Positions 47,475 through 59,380 of a stretch of 64,000 nucleotides of DNA are shown here, one piece after another (the stretch's first letter is position 1; each line of letters opens with the position of its first letter). Where the stretch lies: NCBI GenBank assembly GCA_003508835.1, contig PUFA01000164.1, positions 2,666,001 to 2,730,000 of the forward strand, given 5' to 3'. Source of the DNA: Eonycteris spelaea. Lineage: Eukaryota; Chordata; Mammalia; Chiroptera; Pteropodidae. Both the position numbers and the translations under genes were made by a program. A model generated the notes under the pieces. That model did no database searches, was not told the DNA's origin, and saw only the letters and a program-made list of their open reading frames with translations.

Positions 47475-47660
47475 TTGACTTATGCTGTTCCCTCTAACTG
47501 GAATATCCTTTACTTTTTTTTCTGAACATTCAAACTCCAACCATCTATAAAGCCAGAGAAAATATCCTTTCACTGAATTTCTGTATTCTGGCTCTGAATT
47601 TGCATTCTAATAATTGTTCTTCTGCCTTATTTTTATCTCCAACCTTGTGTAAGTGCTTTC
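47475..47660 (+). mobile_element. L2 fragment
   Basis: 'gctgttccctctaactggaa' plus 'tatcctttac' corresponds to the L2 'gctgttccctctgcctggaatgctc' block. Confidence 0.55.
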
Positions 47661-48599
47661 TGGTAACCTGGCTGGCTCTCCAGGACTTGGGTTCTACATT
47701 ATTCATCACAGCCCTTTGACATTAAACCTGGACCCCTTCTGGGATGAGAGTCTGTCAACACACCTGGACCCTGACTACTGGTTTATAGGTATCCCTGGTG
47801 ATAAACACACACCCGTTGACATGTACTTATGAATTCACTTGTCTCAGAATTCCATGTTGCTATTCTCTGTCAGATACACAGGAATCCCTGCTAGTCTAAT
47901 ATTGATCACGTCCCTGCATCAACATTGTATTTCCCTATAACCTGTGTTCTGCCCCTTATATGCATTCTTCCCTATAATCAGAAGCTGGTTGCTACTAAAA
48001 CCTCAGGTTTACCATTAATTCCACGTCTATGTTTTTGCTTATCCTAGACATGATTACTGTTTAGCAGTCAATATCTAGGTATAACTATGATAAACAATCC
48101 TTAGATTATTGTCAGTGATTCTACAATCATTTATGCATACATTCATTCTTTTATTTGTCCATCTGACTGAGAACTTTTGATATTCCAGGCATAATACCAT
48201 ATGGTAGTTTCAAGGTCAGTCTCTTTGATTTGATATGAAAAACTACAAGCTTTTGATGCTATTAGCAGCCTGTAAGAAATGTTCCCCAAAGTAACCTACA
48301 CTAAAATGTAATTTGAAGACATGTTACCGATGAGATTCAAGTGTCTTCCTACATGTCACCAGGAAGCAATCTAAAATGAAATCAATGGAAAATGAGCTGC
48401 AAACCGTGACACTGTAATATGTCATGAGGTTATGTTAAATGAAAGAGAGCAATGGTATAATGATAAGGGACAACTGAAATTTCTGAGGATCTGGAAGTAA
48501 AACTGAAAAGGGAACACTATTGAAAAGGAACAGATTAGTGCTACTCCATATACGGCCCATGAGAAACTCCAGCCAATATTAGAGCGTTAGTAAAGGGTG
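47661..48599. other. Unassigned sequence
   Basis: Possibly a degraded LTR at 47,690-47,960, but no diagnostic end was found. Confidence 0.3.
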
Positions 48600-48790
48600 G
48601 CATTTTGATAGAATAATTAGGTTTTGCAAACATTTTGAGCAATCGCTATATGCCAGACAAACGTAGAAATACAAAGGTGAGTCAGATATGATTCCTATCC
48701 TCAAGAAAACAGATGTATAAAACCTTAACTTTCTGGAGAAAAGCACAGAGCAATATATGGCTGTTAGTGACATCAAGGGTGCTATTATCA
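48600..48790 (-). mobile_element. L2 3'-end fragment
   Basis: 'aacattttgagcaatcgcta' followed by 'tatgccagacaaacgtagaa' and 'aggtgagtcagatatgattc' is a diverged antisense L2 terminus. Confidence 0.5.
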
Positions 48791-51700
48791 GAAAGACTCA
48801 CTACACTTCCTATTATTTTTTCTTAATGAAAGTACAAACTAGGTATAATAAACAGAATTCTGCCTCTGGCTAGGAAACAAAACTGGGTATGAAACAGAGA
48901 CCAATATATTTTGATGGGTAATAGGGAACTGTATTGGATATTGTATACTTTCCTATTTCATTCCATCTTTCTCTGTCGTTCTCTGCTATGAAAGGCACAG
49001 AGTGTGTGAAACACATCAATTAGGATTCCTTGTTTCTGGGGTCAATGGGGACCTACCCGAGGGAGAGCAAAATGAAGAGAGAAATGGAGTCAGAGTTCTC
49101 TTTCCTGGCTTCTTTCTTGTTGGATTATGTCAAATTGGCTCTATACCCCTCAACTGAAGCTTATCTCTTTTTACTTTACAGTTCTTTTCTTCTAGGTCTA
49201 AATAATTGCCTCATCGCTTGCTTCCTTTGGCCCAGGGTAGTAGCAGCTCTGTTCTTACTCTCCCTGGGTTCTGCACGTTCCTTATAGTTCTCTTCTACCC
49301 TGGTCATATCTTTGTCAATAGTCCTTTTGTTAAATCTTCATCGATTATCCCAATTTGAGAGTGTACTTTTTTTCTTCTTGAAACTTTCATTTAATTCAGG
49401 AACCAATCAATAGGGCAAAGGAGGGGCAGGATAGAGGCAGAACCCTGAACCTGAAGACTGAACAATGTGGGGACGGTCTAGAAAGATAAAGATTCCTGTG
49501 ATTCAAGCACTGTGCAGATTCCCACGTTTTATTCCTAGATGCTCCATCTGGGAGCTGTTTGGCAGCCTAGACCCAAGAGACCACTATTCATTGGCTTGAA
49601 AACTGGCCACATCACTGTTTTATGTTCCTGGGACCGCGATTTAACTCTATATCCCATTGAGCAAGAGTTATCAGCGTTCTGGCTCTTTCAAAGGCCATAA
49701 GGTAACTTAAACCCTTAAACGGGGGCTGCAAATGGATCAGATCTCAGAACCAGATGGAAGCAGAGGGAATAAGACAGTGCTCAACTTGGATGGGATCACC
49801 TTAATATCATTTTATTTCTTTTTAAAAAGTTTCCATATTTAGCAAACCACCTGTTTAAACAGGTTTCCATTTTATCTCTGTATTGACTAGCTGATAAAAT
49901 TATTACTATATAATTGGGTTTATATTTCTCCCTACAAAACAATAAAGTGGCAATCTGACTGATAAATTATGTTTATTTAGATTTCTAAATCAATTGATTG
50001 TCTCAATCAAGGCTGAAGATGAGACCTTGAAATAGAAGGGAACCAGGAGACTCAATTCATTAGGCAGCCTAGCCCACTCATACACTAAGTCCACATATTT
50101 AGGATTGCTTGTCTAGTAGTGGTGACGTTGACCCAGCAAAAATCTAATGGCAGGGCTTGGAATGGAGTCTGCCATTGCCCATGAAATACAGTTAAAATAA
50201 CTGGTCACATATAGGGTTTCAGGATTGTTAGTGCTCTACTAAAACAAAACTATCTTCCAGATGTTAAGAAAACTCTTGTAGAGTTATTACTAAATTCCAG
50301 ATGGGAACAAATAGTTTTAATATTTAAAGATAACATTGGTCAGCCTGGTCAACCATTCAGGCAGCCCTGTTGGCCATGGGCAAATCTGTTATTTTCTTAA
50401 ATACATAGTCTAAGATAGCTTACACTTGACAGAAATGTTGAAATGTGATTTAGTTCTCTTGGTCGAAAGAGGAAATGTGAGTAATCTATAAGTGATTACA
50501 ACTTAAATTACTGACTCTGCATTTCTTAATTTCACTTTAATGTGTCAGCTATGATTTATTTGGTCTAATCTACATCATTTGTGAATTACACATCTATTTT
50601 GTCCAAATATCATAGTGGAATGACTGGGATATATAAAAATATTTGACAAGCTCAGCAAGTGGAGTCAGGAAGGAAAAGCCTAATGTCTAGGCATACACAT
50701 GTACCCAGGAGTCCTCCTTTGGATGAGCACATATTTTACAAAGAGCAGACAGTTTAGGCCCTTGTTTTATCAAGGGTCGGGAGCACAAAAGTGAACTAAA
50801 TAACAGAAATCAAAAGGCAAACATTGACACCGAAAGCTCACAAGATTTAGCAAGAAACACATTCTTAAAAGTCATTAAACATATTTGAAAAGAAATTCAA
50901 GCTGTGAGTTCTGGGCTCTGAGATCAGAACAATAAGCTCTGTGAATTGGAACAGAGGATTTCTGATAGAAATGTCTACAGTTTTGAAGAATACTTTTCCC
51001 AGACAAGCTTCTTTGTGAAGGGATTTTTTTTTTTTTTAACAAACATGCCTATTTTTGACTTAGCTCAGAAATGAAATATTTCAAAATCTCTTTCAAGCTC
51101 AACATCTCTAAAATTACTCCTTCAATGTTACACTTTAAGGGGTGGTAGAGTACTGAGATTAAGAGGAATACCAAAATTTGTGAAATTTTAATAGGCACAA
51201 GAAAGACACACCAAAATCCTGACCACCTTTATTAATTTCTTTAGACAAAACAAAAAAATACCATTGGAAAAGATGGTAACACCAGGATTGGGAAAATGTT
51301 TCAAAGTTCAGTTTTGGCAAAAGAAAGCATGAGACAAGATTGCTTTTTCTTTTTTTCCCCTAGGTTTAAGAGTATATATAAAAGGGGAATTTTTAAAAGA
51401 AATATTTTTACAGGTATTGTTTTCAGAAATAACATCACAGTTTTCCATAATTAATCACAATGAATGTCAAAACTTATCTCCAAATAAAAATATTTTTCTA
51501 GGGGAATGAAATCAAATTCAGAATTAATTTACTTAGGTAGCCACAAATGGTCTTATCCATACATTCTATTGAGACTTAATTATTCTAATCATAGCTTTGG
51601 TTGTTTTTTATTGTGTAAAAAAGTGCCAAGTAAGTAGTTTACATCAGTGAGTCAGAATCAGAGAATATTTTGTCCAACTTGATTCTGCATGGAAAGAAAC

Positions 51701-51879
51701 CTCAATATATTCATAAAGATGCATACTTGTGCATATCTGTGAAACCGAACATTACACATGTGAATTAAAGCAAATTAATTTTTCTTAATAAGTGGTTCAA
51801 GTTTGCACTGTTCCTATTTTGGAAGGGTGCTCCTCCCTGTCAATTCTCAGAGAGTATTGTTCTTACTTCTCTGCAACAT
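48791..51879. other. Unassigned AT-rich sequence
   Basis: About 3.1 kb without recognised transposon or exon. It includes a T14 run at 51,026-51,039 and the palindrome at 49,849-49,864. An 85-codon ORF at 49,030-49,287 matches nothing I know. Confidence 0.4.
49849..49864. promoter_or_regulatory. Perfect 16-bp palindrome of paired CACCTG/CAGGT motifs
   Basis: 'acctgtttaaacaggt' is a perfect palindrome. With one flanking base it holds an E2-box CACCTG and an inverted CAGGT. ZEB- and Snail-family repressors bind bipartite CACCT(G) sites, so a regulatory role is possible. It may equally be chance in 64 kb. Confidence 0.35.
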
Positions 51880-52345
51880 TCTGTATTTTCCAGATAGTGA
51901 CCCAACCAAATCACTGTTCTTTCTGTGGATGAACTACATGTGCTGTTTAGCCTGCCTAGTTGTTCCCTTCCTTTTTGTGGCCACAACCCAGGCTGGACAA
52001 TCAGATCTTGTGTCCACTATAATATTTTACTAAGATGTTTTTCTAACATTTGATAAGTGGATGCATGAAGAGAGGCTTTTCCTTTGTCCTGGGCTATGTA
52101 ATTTGAAGACCATCTAGCTGGAATGCCAACAGCCTTCTATTCTAGCTGCCTGGACAAAATGCTGCAGAAAGAAGCCAGAGAGAAAAGCAGAATAAAGACA
52201 GAGAGGTATGCAGAGCCAGGACCTATCCCTGCCTGAAGCCTTGGCTTTTCAAATGCAATGACTCCCTTTCTGTTTTAAGTTAGTTCATGTTGAGTTTTTG
52301 TCCCTTGTAGCCAAAATAATCCTAGCTAATCCTATAAATAATCAA
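51880..52345 (+). mobile_element. Probable ERVL/MaLR-class solo LTR
   Basis: The right end reads 'ttaagttagttcatgttgag' then 'tttttgtcccttgtagccaa' and 'aataatcctagctaatccta', the typical ending ('...gccactgtaagttgggtttctgttacttgcagccgaaagcatcctaactaata') of several ERVL/MaLR LTRs. The left boundary is uncertain. Confidence 0.5.
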
Positions 52346-53524
52346 TAGAGTAAACTGGAAGGGAAATAATTTACAGCAAATTATAAAACAATGCATATCG
52401 TTCTTACCCACATATAGGAAAAGTGGGTTTTCTATGTGTTCTTACATACACAGAGAGAAATAAATAAAAATTCTTGCTTTAATATATCTTGAATATAGAG
52501 ACTTTTAATACATTTTATAAGATGTGATAGTGGATGACATACTTTAGTCTTCTAGTTAATTTATAAGGATGTTAAAAGAGCTATATTTACATATGAAAAG
52601 TGTGATTACCCTAGTAAAAATATATATTGTTAATGACTCATAGTTTTGGTTCTATAAAAGCAAATGACTATTGTGACTAAATTATTTAATGACAGTATGA
52701 TCTGGCTATGTAGATAGAAAGTTTTAGGTAAAGATCAGAAGTTTAGGGAGGTTAAGAGCAAAAGATTAAAAGTAATCCATCTGACTTTAAAGCATCCCCC
52801 ATCTCCTCACTTATACACAAAAACATATGCAAACACAATTATTGTACATTAGAAATAAATATAACTACTGGATTCAGTACAAATTTCTAGTCAATAAACC
52901 AGGGAAAATTAAATTGTATGAATAAATTTGGATATAGTAGACATCCATAACAAAAATTCCTTGTATCTCAGGCTGTGTCTACACACCCGATTGGTTTGAC
53001 TCTTTCGACTGAATTGAATACTAGTTTAGTTCCATCAAAATATTTGTCTGAACTAATTTTTTGAATGGACAAATCAAGTAAGGTCGACTAGTTTATACAA
53101 GTAAACAATACCTCAGTAACATAGTAAACTTAGTAAGATATATTAAATCAAAAAAAGAGTTTTGGGTAAAATCCTGAATATAGCCTGGTTTTATGTGTTA
53201 CCATTCTATCTGGCTATGTGAGAGAGTTAGAAAAAAGCCTTCTGTTTTCCACAATGAAATAGGTTTTTAGAAACCGTAAAGCAACAGACCTTCAATAATT
53301 CTAGATAAAAATGTTTGGGATAGGATACCAAGTGTATCCTAAAGGTAGTATTTTATTATAATAATGAAATATAAATTCATAATTTATATTTATTTGAGGA
53401 AATATAAGGAAATCTTTATTTTGTAAGGTGAGGATGACGGTGCTCTGCAACACACTTTTTAAGAAAAGTATACTGAGTCTAAACAAACTGTCATAATAAA
53501 ATGAGTCTATTTTAGCAGCTTGCT
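52346..53524. other. Unassigned AT-rich sequence
   Basis: 52,968-53,110 has distinctive CpG-bearing sequence ('ggctgtgtctacacacc', 'ttcgactgaattgaatac', 'ggtcgactagtttatac') unlike its flanks. I do not recognise it. Confidence 0.35.
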
Positions 53525-53730
53525 GATAGAACTAAATGGATTTAAATCTCAGTTCCCCCAATTTTTAGCTTATACGATCTTGGCAAACATACTTAAGCTT
53601 TCTGTACTTCAGTTTTTCCATAAAAAATGGGGATAATAAACAGTTTTTATCTTAAAGAGTTGTTGGGATAATTAAAAAACTAATGTACAAAAAGCACTAA
53701 AATGCTTAATAAATGTTAGCTACTTCTATG
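53525..53730 (+). mobile_element. MIR SINE
   Basis: 'ttgctgatagaactaaatgg' is near the start. The diagnostic part is 'tacttcagtttttccataaa' plus 'aaatggggataataaacag', followed by 'gttgttgggataattaaa' and 'gcttaataaatgttagctac' at the end. Confidence 0.9.
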
Positions 53731-55279
53731 AAAAATAGAAAATTATATCACTCTTCAAAAATGACAAATAATTACTATATTTCTATTGAATTATGTGAAG
53801 AAGTGATAATATTTGTAGAACATATGACTTTTCTATGTTTAAAAAGAGGATCTGTAATTTACTTACTAATAGGGGTGTACATGTACATTTGTGATTGGTG
53901 TGAATCCTGCCTCATGCTTTTTTGAGATTCACTTGATGTGATTCAAAGCTCTGTCTTTCCTTTTCTTACTATTGTAATCAGTTCTTTCCTGGATACCAGC
54001 AAAGTCAGCAGTAAAATGTTGAAAGTAAATATAGCAAGCAGCGATATTGCCATAATAGTACAATAAGCAATTAATGAGGAAAAAAATGCCCTTTGACAGA
54101 AAGCTGTTATTGAGTATATTTTGTGTTAAGCTCTTCCGTTTTGTGAGATTGATTAAATGGTTCTTTTCTACTGAAACACTGTAGAGAAAACAGAGCTGTT
54201 TCATAGTGAGGGTTGTGACATATGTTATTGGTTATTTCATCCAAGATAGAAAGGTTTTCAGTAATGAGTCTTATGTAGAATGTTCATTTGAAAGTGTTTT
54301 TTTTCACTCACATTACATTCTCCTGAAGTTTTATTAAGATGGAGCATTACATACAGTACTAATGACTCATGAGTGAAAATGCATTGAACTTAATGATGCA
54401 AAAAAATACATCAAGCATTTGATTAAAACAATGTTAAACACATATGCACAGCCCAAAGACTAAAAGAAAATGCAAAAGGTCTTGCTTTTATATTAGTTTA
54501 GAGCTTCCAGGCTTCTCCTTTCATTATTAATCATACTTGGCTGCATAGAACACTTGTGCTCTGTCATTTCTTTGTAGTAGCTGCCACTGTGTGAAGATGG
54601 ATAAGCCTTTTCCTCCTTCTTCTCCCAAAAGATGAATTCTCAATCTCAATCGCTTCCTCATGGCGTATGCACTTATCTTTGCCTTTTGCGCACTGGAGGA
54701 GAATGTGCTTTTCCATTTCTTTGTCTCTCAAAATTGTGAAGCAAGTATCTTTTCCTCTATCATGTAGCTTCTCTTCACAATGTCAGCCAAACTGACACCT
54801 GCCTCCAGTAGAAAGCTAGTGACACCACAGGACAAGTAGCTCCTCAACAAAGTGCCGATATCTCTATTTTTCTTTTGGACTCTCTCTTACTCCCTCCCAC
54901 TCTCCCTATTTCCCTCCCCTTCCTGTTTTTGTCTCTCACTTTCCCTGTCTGTTGAACCACTTTTAAAAGACTAACTTGAATCAAGCTTTTAATGGAGACC
55001 ATTCACTAACTTAGTTTCAAACAGAGACAATAGTGCACGATATTCAAGGGACTATGTTTAGGTTATTTACTGGCTTACAGAGGCACTTTTTCTGCATCTT
55101 GGCATTTAAGTACTGTTTCATGATTCCTTATCTATATACACATTTTGTGCATATATGTATATATTTTTTCTCTTCTACTTTGTGTGCTATATCTATCATT
55201 TTTGTACTTTCATTAGTTCTGTATTTTCAGAATTATCCAATGAGAACAATACATTACATACAATAACTTGGAATTAAAA
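53731..55279. other. Unassigned sequence
   Basis: No recognised repeat or exon. ORFs of 70-91 codons at 53,713-54,204 are isoleucine/tyrosine-rich and look like chance. C/T-rich DNA lies at 54,880-54,960. Confidence 0.4.
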
Positions 55280-55349
55280 TATAATATATATATATAGTAT
55301 GTGTGTGTATATATATATACATATATATAGTGTGTGTGTATAATATATA

Positions 55350-55383
<34 letters not shown>

Positions 55384-55396
55384 CACACACACACAC
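55280..55396. repeat. TA/TG/CA compound microsatellite
   Basis: Alternating (TA)n, (TG)n and (AC)n blocks over about 117 bp. The (TG)n and (AC)n ends make a potential hairpin. Confidence 0.95.
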
Positions 55397-55724
55397 TAAA
55401 ATAAAGAGAGTAATTTAAATTATATTCTTAGTGCAGATTCCATACAAATACATCTAATTGACATGGAAAATGAAGGACTCATCAATGGACTCGGGTAGAC
55501 ACAATTCTGTTAGGAGAAAGATAGCAGAGATAGAAAATTTCAATGATTATTCAAATTATCTTCCTTTCATACTTGCAGTTCTTTTTAGGTAGCTTTTTTT
55601 TTTTTTTTTTTTTAAATCCGTTATAGTCCGTGAAGTGGCCCTTCTCTTAGGAGGATATTCTTCATTCAGTTCTCAGGCTAGGTTAGGTATTGCTCATATC
55701 TTATATATATCCTTTTCATTACCT
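55397..55724. other. Unassigned sequence with poly(T) at 55,591-55,612
   Basis: A T22 run is the only notable feature. Confidence 0.5.
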
Positions 55725-55815
55725 TTGTATTTACTCACTCATTCTCTCATTCATTTACTTGTTCATCCAACAAATATATATTGCATGCTTGTGCTTAGTA
55801 GATGCTGTTTATTTG
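55725..55815 (-). mobile_element. L2 3'-end fragment
   Basis: 'ctcattctctcattcattta' and 'catccaacaaatatatattg' plus 'catgcttgtgcttagtagat' form the antisense L2 terminus. Confidence 0.5.
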
Positions 55816-55870
55816 TCTGCAATATGCCTCTCATCCACTAGGCTGTAACCTCTTGTATATAAGAGAAATG

Positions 55871-56789
55871 TAGTTGATTCTTGTTATTATGGTACTTATG
55901 TTTTATAAAGCTGCTGAGAACACTAAATTAGCAAATACTGAACTATTGCTACTAGGGGAAATGTAGGGTGAGGGTCTTGTGAGCCTCTGGTCACAACATT
56001 TTCATCAACCAAAACACCATTTGCATTATAGAGATTCATTTGTCAATGTCCTAGTAAAATAAGCCAGCCTCATCAGTGTTGAAAACCTGCTCATCCACAT
56101 AAACTTGTATTTGCATAACACTTAGTGGGTCTTTAAAATATTTTTCTACAACCTGTTGGTCTGCAAAACCTGACTTGTCAGAAAGTTTAACATTTTCCAT
56201 GGGTATCACTTTTTGAAATGTGCAAACCAACTAGCAACAGCAGAGAAGGGTTTAACATTTTCCTGACCGTGGGTAAGGTGACTAATTTCTTTTGGCTTTC
56301 AGTCTTAAAACAGTGCTCTTCACTATACCTTTTTTATTTGGATATATAATATTGTTGATCTATTAACACTGAATTCATGGCTAACAGCACTATAATTCAT
56401 GCATGAACAAAACTTATCTAACACATGACCTTCTTGTAGTTAGGAACACTAGACAGCACTTTAGCACTACGCTTATGTGCCTTTTTAAACACTGAAATTA
56501 CCAACAAAAGGCAAAAATGCAAAAAAAAAAAAAAAAAAGTGACACTAAATAGACCACAGGAAAAAACCTCTCTTGTTTATATTATGACAGCTGAAACAAA
56601 AAGTCAGAGTGTCACCTTGTTTGGCTTGCAGCTGAAGTGTGAATATCAGGTGAGAAATTTTTGACTATTCTGTAAATCTTGGTGAATGACTGAAAAAATG
56701 CCACCAGTATTGATCTGGGGGCTACAAGTAAACTTTATTGAGCAGATGAATTTGTAAACACAAAATCCATAAATAATGAGGATCAATAT
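55871..56789 (-). mobile_element. Tigger DNA transposon with partial transposase
   Basis: About 919 bp. Ends are 'gttgattcttgttatta' at the left and '...aataatgaggatcaat' at the right, the inverted repeats of Tigger elements. A TA flanks the right end (56,790-56,791); the left TA is mutated. The minus strand holds pieces of a CENP-B/pogo-like transposase. An N-terminal remnant encodes 'KRSAKVLSSVP' near 56,430-56,490. A downstream remnant encodes 'VYVDEQVFNTDEAGLFY' at 56,054-56,104, including the first DDE-domain aspartate (NTDE). Stops and deletions inactivate it. The rest of the catalytic domain is missing, so it is an internally deleted copy. An A18 run lies at 56,521-56,538. Confidence 0.85.
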
Positions 56790-56791
56790 TA

Positions 56792-57539
56792 TTTCTCTTC
56801 TATTAAATAATAAAAATTCAATAAATGTTTGAACACAGAATGAAGAGTGCATGGTGTGTGCAAAGCTATTTTTCAAGGTTCAATGAATTAAAATAACAGA
56901 AACTATAGATCTGACAGATTTTTATGCTCAAAGTCTAAAATTCAAAGAAAAATCTTGTTGATATACTATCTATATAATGCTCTCACAATATTCTCACATA
57001 GCCTAACCAATCTCCATTCCATATACTACTAAGGGATTTTTTTTATGTGTGTAAAATTATAAGGTAAATCTATAAGTGGTGATCATCTCTGAAAAAACAC
57101 AACTAACAACCCTAGACAGTAGTAGCTTTCTCTGGTGTGAACTACCAGAAAGCCCTATTTTAAAAAAGAAACAAACCAAATCAGTTTAAGGCCATCATAT
57201 CCACAACTTACATTTACCATAAAATGTAATTATGACTAATGGAGAAATAATTTTTGTATATAATAATACTAACCTTTACACAGAAGTCAGTGCAACCCAC
57301 TGAGACACATAAACTTTAGGTTGATTTTCAATTAGCAGAGACATTGAATTGACCTACACTTATCTTCTTGCTTGTTTCTTTTTATATCAAGGACAAAATT
57401 TGACAAATGTCTTTATTTTAAAATGTTTGCAGATCTAGTGATTTGGTCTGCAACCATGGCTAATATAGCCAAGCTAATGTGCCAATGTGAAGAATCATAT
57501 GTATTATCATCACCAGCTAATATAATTCCTTCGCTTATT
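56792..57539. other. Unassigned AT-rich sequence
   Basis: No recognised features. Confidence 0.35.
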
Positions 57540-58640
57540 TAGTCAACAAATATTCATTGAAATGAATGGCCTGTATTAAATGCTAGGAATTAAACAGATA
57601 CAGCTCCATGCCCATGAGGCTAATAGTCTACCAGAAGAGACATATACTTAAGAAGTAAAAAGAGAAATAATAATGTAATACAGATTGAAGGGTACCCTAG
57701 AGGAAGTAAGTCTAGTGAAGGGAGAGGATAACGGCTGTAGTGGTGGCGTGGCAGATGTTAGATGGGTCCTTTAAGAGCTTCATTAAGAAGGAGATTTTTT
57801 GAATTGAAATTTAACAAAGAAAAGGATCCTCCTATAGGAAGAACTGTGAGAAGCCCAATACAGGTGTTGAGAACAGCAAGCGGAAATGTTCTTACATTGC
57901 AATAAATTTGCTTTGTTTTAGGAACTGTCAAATAGCCACAGTGAGCAAGAGGATTTGACACAAAGTACTCTTGAACATGTAGCCGTTGGTGGACCATGCG
58001 GGGCCTTGCAAGGCAGGATGATATGTTTGTAGTTGATTCTAAGTATATTAGGAAGCCATTGAAAAGTGTTGAAAAGGAGAAGGATCATTATCTAAACTCC
58101 AGTTTAAAGAGATTATTTAGGCTTCTGGACGGAGAAGTCATAGTAAGGTACAATTTAGGAGTCAAGGAGACCAGTTAGGAGCTGTTGCAGTAGTTACAGC
58201 AAAAGAAGATGGTGATCTTGACTTTGTTCAGGGCATTGGAAATAAAGAGTGTCAACTTTTGATACAGTATAACTCTTGAATGAAATAGACTTACTGATGG
58301 TTTGTAGTTGGGAGTGAGAAAAAGAGAAGGGAGAAGATTACTTTTATACTTCTGGCTTAATTAACTAGGAAGATAGTCCCGCTATCCACTGATGAGGGAA
58401 GATTGCATGTCTGCCTTTGAGACATTCAACTTAAGTTGGCAGTTGGTTTATACAGTAAGGATGATCGAAATGGGAATTACAAGCAGATAAGTAGCTTTTG
58501 AAGTTATAGGAATGGTTGGGACTATCTTTGGAGAGAAAGTAGGGCATAATAAAAAGGAACTGGGAGGAGTTCAGAGGAAATGCATTGTTTAACAGAGGAG
58601 AAGGACCCCACACAGTCATGGAAAGCTTTAAAAAATAGGA
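57540..58640 (-). mobile_element. L2 LINE, long antisense copy
   Basis: 'agtcaacaaatattcattga' at the left is the antisense 3' terminus. It is followed by 'gaccatgcggggccttgcaa' plus 'ggcaggatga', 'ttaggaagccattgaaaagt', 'gagaccagttaggagctgtt' plus 'gcagtagttacagc', and 'ttcaacttaagttggcagtt'. These are in the order of the reverse complement of the L2 ORF2 end and 3' region. Heavily mutated. The 60-codon plus ORF at 57,996 is an artefact. Confidence 0.65.
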
Positions 58641-58644
58641 CAAG

Positions 58645-58860
58645 CAGTGTGATGTAAGGAGTCACGGATATCAGGGCTCAGATGCCAAGGCTGGAACTTA
58701 CTGGCCAAGAACAAGTTTTCCAAGCTTTTTTAATCTCTTAAATTCCAGGCTTTGCTTACAGGATTGTTATAAGAGGTAGCTACAATGAAGAGGAATCTCT
58801 TACTTTGGTGTTTAGCACATAATATGCTCTAATTTTAAATTGCAGGTGAATACAGATAGT
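58645..58860 (+). mobile_element. MIR SINE
   Basis: 'gcagtgtgatgtaaggagtc' is the tRNA-like head, followed by 'ctggaacttactggccaaga' and 'ttgcttacaggattgttata', ending with 'gtttagcacataatatgctc'. Confidence 0.7.
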
Positions 58861-58929
58861 TTTACGATGACCGAGAAACAAATTAAAAATCTTAAATAAA
58901 GAATTTTGCAAAGGAGGTCACATATATTG

Positions 58930-59055
58930 GTGACAGAAGAGGACTTTGGGTGGTCAACACACAATGCAATTTACAGATGATGTATTATAGAACCGTACAC
59001 TTGAAACATATATAATTTTATTACCCAGTTACCCCAATAAATTTGATAAAAAAAA
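58930..59055 (+). mobile_element. L1 3' end, bat-like
   Basis: The block 'ggactttgggtggtcaacac' then 'acaatgcaatttacagatga', 'tgtattatagaaccgtacac' and 'ttgaaacatatataatttta', ending 'taccccaataaatttgat' with an A-rich tail, is the L1 3' UTR end I associate with bats. The AATAAA signal is intact (59,036-59,041). It is severely 5'-truncated. Confidence 0.75.
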
Positions 59056-59159
59056 TTTTTTGGTACTGTGATGTTTTTTTATTAAACTGATATGCAGTAA
59101 TATTGTGAGGATGAGGCAAAGCAAGGAATTTAATCTCAGCATCAGGTTTGTCTGTTTGG

Positions 59160-59380
59160 ATTAGCTATTAATAAACACTATAGCTTAGATTTGTTGAGTG
59201 CTTTCCATGTGTCCAACACTATACTGAGGAGTTTAAATATAACTCATTTAATCCAGGTAGGGGCTCTATGAAGCATGCAATAAATACCTTCATTCACATT
59301 TTATAGGAGACAAAAATATAACATGAAATTAAATAATTTGGTCAAAATCATTCAGCTAGGTATATGTGATTCTGTTCTTA
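59160..59380 (-). mobile_element. MIR SINE
   Basis: 'gatttgttgagtgctttcca' plus 'tgtgtccaacactata', then 'taactcatttaatccaggta', 'ttcacattttataggagaca' and 'ggtcaaaatcattcagctag' read as a nearly complete antisense MIR. Confidence 0.85.

Noticed and set aside
54880..54960. C/T-rich tract resembling a polypyrimidine tract before a splice acceptor
   Set aside because: No AG followed by a plausible exon, and C/T-rich runs are common in this window.
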